From NCBI GenBank assembly GCA_964448245.1, contig CAYUWF010000075.1, positions 1 through 11,744 of the forward strand: 11,744 bases of DNA. The letters run 5' to 3'. Source of the stretch: DATEVL01 sp964448245 (GTDB taxonomy: Bacteria; Chloroflexota; Anaerolineae; Anaerolineales; E44-bin32). Shown one piece after another: positions 6,941 to 11,744 of this stretch (the first letter of the stretch is position 1; each line of letters begins with the position of its first letter). Position numbers and translations under genes: made by a program. A model generated the notes under the pieces. The model did not search any database. It saw nothing but the letters and a program-made list of their open reading frames with translations, and was not told the origin of the DNA.

Positions 6941-8007
6941 CCCCCCCGCTCCCGGCGGGCGTCGGTTTGGATCGTGCGCAGGTTGAGGCCGGTGCGCAGC
7001 AGGTAATACGCGCCGAGCAGGGTGATCGGAAGCCACAACGCGGCGTGCAGCACGAAGGTGTAACCGGCGGCGAGGCTGGCCCGCACCCCCGAGGCCTCCA
7101 GGACGGCGATCCCCGGCGCGTCGAACGTACCCAGGTAGCCCGGCGCGGAAGGCAGGGTGGTCGCCAGATTGACGATCCCGTTCATCAACATCAGGACGAA
7201 AAAGCTGACCTGGAAAGGGAAGGCGTGCATCACGAACCAATACTTGAGCGTCTCCAGCAGCCAGATCAGGATCGACGTCCCCAGAATCATCAGGACGTCG
7301 AAGGGGGACCGCAGCGCCCCGAGGCCGAGCAGGAACTGGTCAAACAACTCACGCGCCCGCAGCCGCATGCGGCCCGGCAGCAGTCGGTCGATACCGACCT
7401 GCGCCAGCCCGGCCGCCCACTTCGGGAAAAGCGCCAGCGTGATGAGGACCAGCGCGGCGCCGAGGAAGACGACCGCCCCTCCAACGGCCAGGGTCTGAAT
7501 CGCCATCCCGGCCAGCGGGGCGGAGCTCATCCCCGCCAGCAGCGGCAGGTTGAGGAAGACGAACCCCAGCATGACGATGCCGTCGAAGGCCCGTTCCACC
7601 AGAATCGTCGCCAACCCGGCCGACATCGGGATGGCGAAGAACTGCTTCAACAGGTAAATGCGCAGCAACTCGCCGGCGCGGATTGGGAAGACGTTGTTGC
7701 CGAAGTAGCCGATGGCCATGACGGGGAAAAGCTTGGTGGAGGGAACGGCTTTGATCGGCCGCAGCAGGTAGTGCCAGCGCCAGGAGCGGACCAGGACCCC
7801 CACCAGGTAGACGGCGACGCCAGGGATGAGCCACCGGTAATCGGCCTGACGCAGGGCCTGGGCGACCTCGGGCCAATGCAGGTTGCGCATGGTCAGGGCC
7901 AGGAACACGAGGCTGATGGCCAGGCCCACCCAGAGTTGCCAGCGGCGCACGGCTTCTCCAAGCAATCGGCGGGGCTCGTGCACCCCGCCGGAATGCGATT
8001 CTACCAT
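6937..8007 (-). CDS. Flippase-like integral membrane protein (LPG synthase TM region, UPF0104)
   Basis: The protein is about 356 residues with roughly eight hydrophobic segments, beginning WVGLAISLVFLALTM. It carries the family's conserved blocks. RSWRWHYLL is followed by FGNNVFPIRAGELLRIYLL (N..P.R.GE..R). ERAFDGI gives the E-R-x-x-D block, and PSAPGYLGTFD comes near the C-terminus. This is the transmembrane half of MprF-type proteins without the lysyl-transferase domain. Members are implicated in lipid or polyprenyl-linked substrate translocation, but most are uncharacterised. The ATG at 8007 is my choice; no good Shine-Dalgarno is visible. A GTG at 7983 is a plausible alternative that would remove eight residues. 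A longer TTG start at 8070 would place codons almost up against the SWIM gene. It overlaps the FAD gene by ATGA. Confidence 0.86.
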   Translation of the reverse strand: MVESHSGGVHEPRRLLGEAVRRWQLWVGLAISLVFLALTMRNLHWPEVAQALRQADYRWLIPGVAVYLVGVLVRSWRWHYLLRPIKAVPSTKLFPVMAIGYFGNNVFPIRAGELLRIYLLKQFFAIPMSAGLATILVERAFDGIVMLGFVFLNLPLLAGMSSAPLAGMAIQTLAVGGAVVFLGAALVLITLALFPKWAAGLAQVGIDRLLPGRMRLRARELFDQFLLGLGALRSPFDVLMILGTSILIWLLETLKYWFVMHAFPFQVSFFVLMLMNGIVNLATTLPSAPGYLGTFDAPGIAVLEASGVRASLAAGYTFVLHAALWLPITLLGAYYLLRTGLNLRTIQTDARRERGG

Positions 8008-8076
8008 CCCGAGAAACGAGAAACCGGGCGCGGCCCTAGGCGCGGCCGTGCCCGGCGGGACAGGAACCAACGATGA

Positions 8077-8322
8077 TCAGCCGGCGGCGGCCAGGGTCGG
8101 CAGCATCCCTTCCAGGATCCGCTCGAGGGCCATGCTGTGACTGCACACACCGCGGCTCAGGAAGAAATCGCAGTCACATTTCCACGCGCCGTCGCGGAAT
8201 TCGACGTTGTGCGGGTTGTTCTCCCCGTCGAACTTGGCCCGGAACGACTCGAAGTGGATGCGCGTCCGCTCTTCGGCGTAGCGCTTGGCCTTCTCGATCT
8301 TGCCGATCATTCCGTAGTCCAT
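8077..8322 (-). CDS. Small SWIM zinc-finger protein
   Basis: The 81-residue protein consists almost entirely of one SWIM motif, CxCx(n)CxH. It is seen as WKCDCDF with Cys49 and Cys51, then GVCSHSMALE with Cys60 and His62. The preceding VEFRDGAWKCDC and following helix ALERILEGML match the usual SWIM strand-turn-helix. SWIM domains bind zinc and contact DNA or protein in recombination-related proteins, transposases and SWI2/SNF2 helicases. Here no catalytic domain is attached, so the role is unknown; a DNA- or protein-binding adaptor is the natural guess. ATG 8322 is set by AAGGAG (8328-8333) five bases upstream. The gene starts about 24 bases after an intrinsic terminator at 8350-8382, and the flippase-like gene begins about 70 bases after its stop. 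Confidence 0.85.
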   Translation of the reverse strand: MDYGMIGKIEKAKRYAEERTRIHFESFRAKFDGENNPHNVEFRDGAWKCDCDFFLSRGVCSHSMALERILEGMLPTLAAAG

Positions 8323-8327
8323 GGCGG

Positions 8328-8333
8328 CTCCTT
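8328..8333 (-). promoter_or_regulatory. Ribosome binding site of the SWIM gene
   Basis: AAGGAG on the minus strand sits five bases before ATG 8322. It lies just beyond the upstream terminator, so any message reading through the terminator would expose it. Confidence 0.7.
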
Positions 8334-8345
8334 CTGTGGACAGGC

Positions 8346-8442
8346 AAACAAAAAGGCACGCGAGCGGTTAGGCTGCGTGCCTCTCTCCGGCGAAGTCCGA
8401 TGTTCGGTCGGCCACCCGCATGGCGGGGCCCTCCCTACTCGT
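8346..8442 (-). ncRNA. Candidate small RNA or attenuated leader upstream of the SWIM gene
   Basis: A near-consensus promoter (8449-8477) would start an RNA at about 8442, and an intrinsic terminator would end it at about 8346, giving about 95 nt. No reading frame of note lies within it. Read on the minus strand it can form a hairpin CCCGC-CAU-GCGGG, which GGCC ends may extend. A second CCGA/UCGG hairpin and a CCGG/CUUCG segment follow, and then the terminator stem. It does not match the core motifs of SRP RNA, tmRNA, 6S RNA or the Moco, TPP, c-di-GMP-I, SAM or fluoride riboswitches as I know them. It is either a free-standing sRNA or a 5' leader whose terminator controls the SWIM-led operon. 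Transcription is inferred, not shown. Confidence 0.5.
8350..8382 (-). terminator. Rho-independent terminator upstream of the SWIM gene
   Basis: On the minus strand AGGCACGC pairs perfectly with GCGUGCCU (8 bp). An inner AGC/GCU stem caps it with a CUAACC loop, and UUUUUGUUU follows directly. The stem spans 8354-8382 and the U-run begins at 8354. This is the clearest intrinsic terminator in the window. It would also end readthrough from moaA. Confidence 0.85.
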
Positions 8443-8448
8443 GCGATG

Positions 8449-8477
8449 AGTATATCCGGGGGGCAGCCGGGTGTCAA
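8449..8477 (-). promoter_or_regulatory. Near-consensus sigma-70 promoter
   Basis: On the minus strand TTGACA (8472-8477) is followed after exactly 17 bases by TATACT (8449-8454): six of six and five of six consensus bases at optimal spacing. In such GC-rich sequence this is unlikely to be chance. The predicted start is about 8442. It lies about 35 bases past the moaA stop and points at the candidate RNA and the SWIM gene. Confidence 0.8.
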
Positions 8478-8510
8478 CGGACGGCCGGCCTACGGACGCC
8501 CGGCGCTCGA

Positions 8511-9521
8511 TTACCCGCCGATATAGGACATCTCGACGTGCTCCAGGCCAGCGGTGGCGCCGCTGCGAATCTCGGAATAACGGTCATCGCGGCCGCGCCA
8601 CAACGCCGCCAACTGTTCCGCCAGGGCTTCATCGGAGCCGCCGGAGCGCAGCCGGGCGCGCAAGTCGAATCCGGTGGCGGCGAAGAGACAGAGGAAGATC
8701 TGCCCGTCGGCCGAGAGGCGGGCCCGGGTGCAGCCGCCGCAAAAAGGCTGCGAGACGGAGGCGATCAGACCGATCTCGCCGGCGCCGTCGCGGTAGCGAT
8801 AGCGGTTGGCGACTTCGCCGCGGTAGTTGGGCTCGGCCGGTTCCAGCGGATAGACCGCCTCCAGGCGCCGCAGGATCTCGGCCGCCGGGACGACCTGGTC
8901 GAGGCGCCAACCGTTGGTGGTGCCGACGTCCATGAACTCGATGAAGCGCAGGATGATGCCGGTCCCGCGGAAATGCTCGGCCATCGGCAGCAGGCTGTGC
9001 TCATTCAGGCCGCGCTTGACGACCATGTTGACCTTGAGCGGCGTCAGGCCGGCGGCGATGGCCGCCTCGATCCCGTCGAGCACGCGCCGCACGGGGAAGT
9101 CGACGTCGTTCATCTTCATGAACGTCTCGTCGTCGATGGCATCCAGGCTGACGGAGACGCGCTGCAATCCGGCCTGGCGCAGGACCCGAGCCTTCTCGGC
9201 CAGCAGCGAGCCGTTGGTCGTCAGCGTCAGCTCGATCCCCGGCAGGCGCGCCAGCATCGCCACCAGCTGCTCCAGGTCGCGGCGTAGTAACGGCTCGCCT
9301 CCCGTCAGGCGAATCTTGACCACGCCCAGCCCGGCGAACAGGCGGGCGGCGCGCTCCAGTTCTTCGAAGGTCAGCAGCTCGCCGCGCGGCAGGAAGACGT
9401 GGTCGCGGCCGAAGATTTCCTTCGGCATGCAGTAGACGCAGCGGAAGTTGCAGCGGTCGGTGACGGAGATGCGCAGGTCCCGCAAGGGGCGCTGCAAGGT
9501 GTCGAGCGGGTGCTCGGTCAT
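8511..9521 (-). CDS. moaA: GTP 3',8-cyclase MoaA (molybdenum cofactor biosynthesis)
   Basis: The 336-residue radical SAM enzyme converts GTP to 3',8-cyclo-7,8-dihydro-GTP, which MoaC turns into cyclic pyranopterin monophosphate, the first stage of molybdopterin synthesis. The N-terminal CNFRCVYC (Cys24, Cys28, Cys31) binds the SAM-cleaving 4Fe-4S cluster. The glycine-rich LTGGEP (72-77) contacts SAM. The second cluster's ligands are in CGGC at Cys261 and Cys264, with Cys278 fourteen residues later, and the TRAR arginines sit at 265-268. The protein ends YIGG, keeping the double-glycine tail needed by MoaA. Length and every key residue are normal, so it should be functional. The start ATG 9521 has only a weak GACGAG upstream, and a poor TTGTTG-17-TACGAT pair precedes it. 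No other cofactor gene is in the window. Confidence 0.97.
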   Translation of the reverse strand: MTEHPLDTLQRPLRDLRISVTDRCNFRCVYCMPKEIFGRDHVFLPRGELLTFEELERAARLFAGLGVVKIRLTGGEPLLRRDLEQLVAMLARLPGIELTLTTNGSLLAEKARVLRQAGLQRVSVSLDAIDDETFMKMNDVDFPVRRVLDGIEAAIAAGLTPLKVNMVVKRGLNEHSLLPMAEHFRGTGIILRFIEFMDVGTTNGWRLDQVVPAAEILRRLEAVYPLEPAEPNYRGEVANRYRYRDGAGEIGLIASVSQPFCGGCTRARLSADGQIFLCLFAATGFDLRARLRSGGSDEALAEQLAALWRGRDDRYSEIRSGATAGLEHVEMSYIGG

Positions 9522-9545
9522 AGGCGTCTCGTCATCGTAACATAG

Positions 9546-9632
9546 CGCCCCTACGCCAACAAGGCTGTCGGGCGAAGCACCCTGCCACGCCTTCGCACGT
9601 GCCAGCGTCGTACGGGGTGCTTCGCCCCTACG
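9546..9632. repeat. Inverted/palindromic repeat (GGGCGAAGCACCC type)
   Basis: GGGCGAAGCACCC (9570-9582) is the exact inverse of GGGTGCTTCGCCC (9615-9627), with a 32-base spacer. The decamer CGCCCCTACG occurs at 9546-9555 and again at 9623-9632. A nested hairpin, CGTAcGGGG/CCCCTACG, spans 9609-9632. It fills part of the 254-base gap between moaA and the PepSY-like gene and resembles the element at 131-181 in its CCCCTAC end. It may be a mobile small palindrome. The rest of this gap (9633-9775) shows nothing I can name. Confidence 0.65.
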
Positions 9633-9775
9633 TGCCCCCTGCTGCGCCCGATCAACCTGACACGGTCACCCCTCGAGGCTGAGATCGGCCACCTCTCACC
9701 CGTCCACTAATCCTTGCCACAGTCCACGGTCGCTGTCAACAGCCGCAAGCCTGCCGCCGGGTGGGACAGGCCAGG

Positions 9776-10776
9776 TCACTCTCCGTGGGCTTCGGCCATT
9801 TCCACGAAGTCGCCGTGCCAGCTGTGCAGGAAGACCTCGCCGGAGGTGCCGTTGACGCTGAGCATGCCGACAGGCTCGCCGTCCCTCAGGATGTCCAGCG
9901 TGTAGTAGCCGTAGAAGGGATCTGCGTGCTTGTCAACCTCCGTCCCCGCCAGTTCGCGATCCAGATAGGCCTGAGCCGTCTCGACGGCCTCTTCAGCCGT
10001 AACCGGCATGTGCGCAGTTGGCTCGGCGGTCCCGAAGAAGTTGCCTGCCGACCGGTAGGCTGACCATTCCCTCGTCCCGCCCATCATCCCTCCCATCGCG
10101 CCGCGGAAACCCATGCCGACCATCGGGCTGTATTTCAGGTTCCACATCATGTTCGGCCCGTGCTCGGGATAGACGGCGAGCGTGACCGGGTCCACCAGCA
10201 CTTCCATCGCACCGATGCCGGTGGTGGTGTCGACGATCTGGGCGTAAGCGTGGTTGTCGAAGACCATGATCTCACCCAAGGTCAGCTTGTCATCACCCAG
10301 GGAGGCCAGATAATCCTGCACCGCAGCCTCGGCCTCTTCGAGGGACAGGGGCTCGACGTTGGAGAGGCCCGACGTGCCGGGCAAGCCGTACCCCACACCT
10401 GCCCCGGGCGCAGGTGCCGGGGTCATCCCGCCGCCCATCATGCCGCCGGAGCCGTTGCCGGCCCACCACCGGCCCACTATGCCACCGGTGCTGTAGCCTG
10501 CGCGCGACCCCCCCACACCTGCCCCGGGCGCAGGTGCCGGGGTCATGCCGCCCGTAAAGCCGCCAGTGCATACCCTTGCATCATCCCGGGGCCCATCCCG
10601 CCGAACCTTCCGGCCTGGCCGAAGCTTCCACCGAGGAAACCGTTGGTCATCATGGCGGGCCAGCCTGCCTCGAAGGCCGACGTATTTCGATCGATGGCCA
10701 TGCCCGCCAGGGGCAGGGCCCCGGCAGCGACGATGACGGCGATCACGATCAGGACAACACTCAGACTCTTGTTCAT
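9776..10776 (-). pseudogene. Secreted Met/Gly-rich PepSY-like protein, interrupted by one frameshift
   Basis: One frame starts at ATG 10776 (GAGGG just upstream) with MNKSLSVVLIVIAVIVAAG, a signal sequence or anchor. It runs through a Met/Gly-rich segment to GMGPGMMQGY, then breaks down and stops at 10543. The sensible sequence continues in the other frame from about 10565 (TGGFTGGM) to the stop at 9776. Adding one G (TATGGCACTGG in place of TATGCACTGG) would join them into a protein of about 330 residues. The second part contains two PepSY-like units. One is around LSLEEAEAAVQDYLASLGDD, with VFDNHAYAQIVD and MEVLVDPVTLAVYP. The other is near the end, around AEEAVETAQAYLDRELAG, with YYTLDILRDGEPVGMLSV. 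Between and before them are MMGG, HGPNMMWN and GMGFRG runs, which could bind copper or other metal (inference). PepSY domains often modulate secreted enzymes. It could be a true pseudogene, an assembly indel or, less likely, a recoded gene. Confidence 0.7.
10391..10546. repeat. Exact 36-bp direct repeat inside the PepSY-like gene
   Basis: Bases 10391-10426 and 10511-10546 are identical and start exactly 120 bases (40 codons) apart, so both encode MTPAPAPGAGVG in the same frame. Each copy contains the dyad CACCTGC/GCAGGTG. The segment between them encodes a Gly/Ser-rich linker. Identity at every base, including third positions, indicates a recent duplication. Confidence 0.85.
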
Positions 10777-10874
10777 GACCCTCACTCCCTAGTTGGATTC
10801 GTGCTTTCATCCTACGCTGCGTCGTTGAAAGCCCTGTGAGGAGAAATGAAGTTTCTGTAAAGGCGGAGTGGTCG

Positions 10875-10918
10875 GGGCCCACTGGCCTGGGCGAACCAAC
10901 GGCCGCCCAGGGGGGCCC
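10875..10918. repeat. Strong hairpin in the divergent intergenic region
   Basis: CCTGGGCG (10886-10893) pairs with CGCCCAGG (10904-10911) around a 10-base loop. Outer GGGCCC arms (10875-10880 and 10913-10918) extend it past a five-base bulge on the left. It lies between the divergent PepSY-like and DUF1232-like genes, about 100 bases from each start. No U-tract follows on either strand, so an operator-like or structural role fits better than a terminator. Confidence 0.5.
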
Positions 10919-10993
10919 GTTGCCGGAGTTGGCCTTCTCGTATTGTTAGGGAAGATGGAGGGTTCTGTCGGGCCGAGCCCTGTCGTCGACGGT

Positions 10994-11011
10994 TATAATG
11001 CGGCCAAGGAG
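10994..11011 (+). promoter_or_regulatory. Candidate -10 box and ribosome binding site of the DUF1232-like gene
   Basis: TATAAT (10994-10999) is a perfect -10, but the -35 position shows GGGCCG, a poor match. AAGGAG (11006-11011) lies six bases before ATG 11018. The expected transcript start would fall at about the AAGGAG itself, giving a leader of only about a dozen bases. Confidence 0.5.
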
Positions 11012-11017
11012 ACAAGG

Positions 11018-11368
11018 ATGGCTGATCGGCAACGAGAGGTCGTGCCCAGCCAGGGGGGCGGCATGCTCCGCGAGCTGGGCCTCCGCATGAAGCTCATCGT
11101 ACGGCTGATGCGCGACCGGCGCGTCAGTCCCCTCTTGAAACTGCTCCCGGTCGGGACGCTGGCCTACCTGATCGTCCCCGACCTAGTCATCGGTCCGATC
11201 GACGACGCCGTCGTGATCTGGCTGGGCAGCGTCCTGTTCGTCGAGCTGTGCCCGCCGGAGGTCGTCAAGGAGCACATGGACGCGCTGCACTCGGTCGTCG
11301 ACGCCGAGTGGCGCGAGGCCGACGAGTCGACTCCGCCGCCTCCCGAACTCCACGAACCGAAAGCCTAG
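11018..11368 (+). CDS. DUF1232/YkvA-like small membrane-associated protein
   Basis: The 116-residue protein has the DUF1232 core. SPLLKLLPVGTLAYLIVPD (37-55) is followed by LVIGPIDDAVVIWLGSVLF (56-74), matching the family's pattern of a hydrophobic helix, Pro-Asp, then P-x-DD and a second hydrophobic segment. It probably forms a short membrane hairpin. The N-terminus is basic and the C-terminus acidic and Pro-rich (STPPPPELHEP). No biochemical role is established for the family. The start ATG 11018 is fixed by AAGGAG six bases upstream; a longer frame from 10868 runs through the intergenic hairpin and is not credible. It is the only complete plus-strand gene, divergent from the PepSY-like gene and convergent with the MiaB-type gene. 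Confidence 0.78.
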   Translation: MADRQREVVPSQGGGMLRELGLRMKLIVRLMRDRRVSPLLKLLPVGTLAYLIVPDLVIGPIDDAVVIWLGSVLFVELCPPEVVKEHMDALHSVVDAEWREADESTPPPPELHEPKA

Positions 11369-11449
11369 GCTCCCAATCGGCGCTGAGTGGAGGCCCCAAG
11401 CAGGGCAAGGGGCCGAAGTCCTTTGCCAGAGCTCAAGATGATATCGAAA

Positions 11450-11494
11450 CGCTCGCGGCGACGCATCGCTGCTTGATACTGTCCGCCGCGAGCG
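11450..11494. terminator. Hairpin after the DUF1232-like gene (possible bidirectional terminator)
   Basis: CGCTCGCGGCG (11450-11460) pairs perfectly with CGCCGCGAGCG (11484-11494) around a 23-base loop, and CTTCTTC follows on the plus strand. A second imperfect hairpin, GGCAAGG/CCTTTGCC (11404-11427), precedes it. Position between convergent genes fits transcription ending, but the weak T-run and long loop make a dispersed repeat an equal alternative. Confidence 0.45.
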
Positions 11495-11503
11495 CTTCTT
11501 CAT

Positions 11504-11597
11504 CCCCCACCCCTTCCCCTCCCCCGAGTGTGCTGGAGGGATCACCCTCCCCGAGGAAGCCGGGGGAGGGGTGGTTTTCCAGAGGAGGGGAAGGGGT
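11504..11597. repeat. C-tract hairpin repeat, copy C
   Basis: The left end C5-A-C4-TT-C4-T-C5 (11504-11525) is identical to copy A. ACCCCTTCCCCTCC (11509-11522) pairs perfectly with GGAGGGGAAGGGGT (11584-11597). Inside, CCTCCCCG and CGGGGGAGG (about 11547-11570) form a nested hairpin. The plus-strand G-runs near 11562-11596 could form a quadruplex. The element ends 24 bases short of the MiaB-type stop codon, on that gene's 3' side. Confidence 0.75.
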
Positions 11598-11620
11598 AGT
11601 AGACCGTTGGCCGTGGAGGG

Positions 11621-11744
11621 CTACCCCTCCCTCGGAACCATTGACTCGAGAACGATCCGCGCCGGGTGGCGCTCGACAACTCCCGTCAAATCGTAGGCCA
11701 TCGCCCCGCTGATGCGCACCGGCACCATCTCGCCGGTCGGGATC
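11621..11744 (-). CDS. miaB: MiaB-type radical SAM tRNA methylthiotransferase, C-terminal end
   Basis: The frame enters from the right edge and gives 40 residues before TAG (11621-11623), starting IPTGEMVPVRISGAMAYDL. The pattern G-x-x-V-P-V-R-I-x-x-A-x-x-x-D-L-x-G is the end of the TRAM domain of MiaB-family enzymes, which use two iron-sulfur clusters to add a methylthio group at position 2 of isopentenyl-adenosine 37 in tRNA. No start codon is in the window because only the tail is present; the catalytic domains lie beyond 11744. RimO and MtaB also end in TRAM domains, so the paralogue is not fully settled, but the alanine-x-x-aspartate-leucine ending favours MiaB. Confidence 0.68.
   Translation of the reverse strand, partial: IPTGEMVPVRISGAMAYDLTGVVERHPARIVLESMVPREG

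Noticed and set aside
6941..7240. A 100-residue N-terminal extension of the FAD oxidoreductase
   Set aside because: It overlaps the flippase-like gene in another frame, is compositionally a shadow, and the Rossmann motif starts exactly at Met 6940, which shares ATGA with the upstream stop.
8346..8442. Moco riboswitch or SRP RNA
   Set aside because: The region follows moaA rather than preceding it, and I see neither the Moco core nor the SRP GGAA-loop helix signature.
5420..9287. Long plus-strand open frames opposite the FAD, flippase-like and moaA genes
   Set aside because: Low-complexity Arg/Gln/Gly-rich translations with no motif, antisense to well-recognised genes.
10543..10600. Programmed -1 frameshift in the PepSY-like gene
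   Set aside because: No X-XXY-YYZ slippery heptamer is seen at the junction; a single-base indel explains it more simply.
11248..11712. A 154-codon plus-strand frame across the right-hand intergenic region
   Set aside because: It overlaps the DUF1232-like gene in another frame and runs through repeat copy C and the MiaB tail; no domain or ribosome site.

Overview
The window is GC-rich bacterial chromosome with dense, mostly minus-strand genes and no tRNA, rRNA, CRISPR array or transposase gene that I can see. A Chloroflexota (Anaerolineae-like) origin is my best guess. It rests on a lipoprotein with a Thr/Pro 'TPTxTP' linker, a thermophile-type M29 aminopeptidase, a tiny SWIM protein, and abundant C4/G4-tract intergenic repeats. 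This is an inference from style, not a proven placement.

Layout. (1) 1-110 is the plus-strand tail of an unrecognised gene, followed by a palindromic intergenic repeat. (2) 4741-208 is a minus-strand run: a duplicated ABM/NIPSNAP-like protein, an M29 aminopeptidase, a pentaheme c-type cytochrome lipoprotein and a PlsC-like acyltransferase. (3) 4742-5054 is a gene-free stretch with two hairpin repeats built from C4/C5 tracts and one perfect 16-bp palindrome. (4) 8322-5055 is a second minus-strand run: a SWIM zinc-finger mini-protein, an LPG-synthase-TM/flippase-like membrane protein, an FAD oxidoreductase and a YbaK-type tRNA deacylase. The last three are joined by two 4-base ATGA overlaps. 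(5) 8346-8477, upstream of the SWIM gene, holds a near-consensus sigma-70 promoter, about 95 nt of potentially structured RNA and an intrinsic terminator. This is the best candidate for an undescribed element here. (6) 9521-8511 is a complete moaA. (7) 10776-9776 is a secreted, Met/Gly-rich PepSY-like gene broken by one frameshift, with an exact 36-bp direct repeat. (8) 11018-11368 is a plus-strand DUF1232-like gene, followed by a hairpin and a third copy of the C4-tract repeat. (9) 11744-11621 is the C-terminal end of a MiaB-type tRNA methylthiotransferase with no start in the window.

How the genes work together. The ATGA-coupled trio suggests co-production of an integral membrane protein, a soluble flavoenzyme and a tRNA-editing enzyme, probably tied to lipid or polyprenyl metabolism for the first two. 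The cytochrome run mixes extracytoplasmic electron transfer with peptide and lipid housekeeping, and its shared purpose is not evident. The remaining genes look like singletons separated by repeats.
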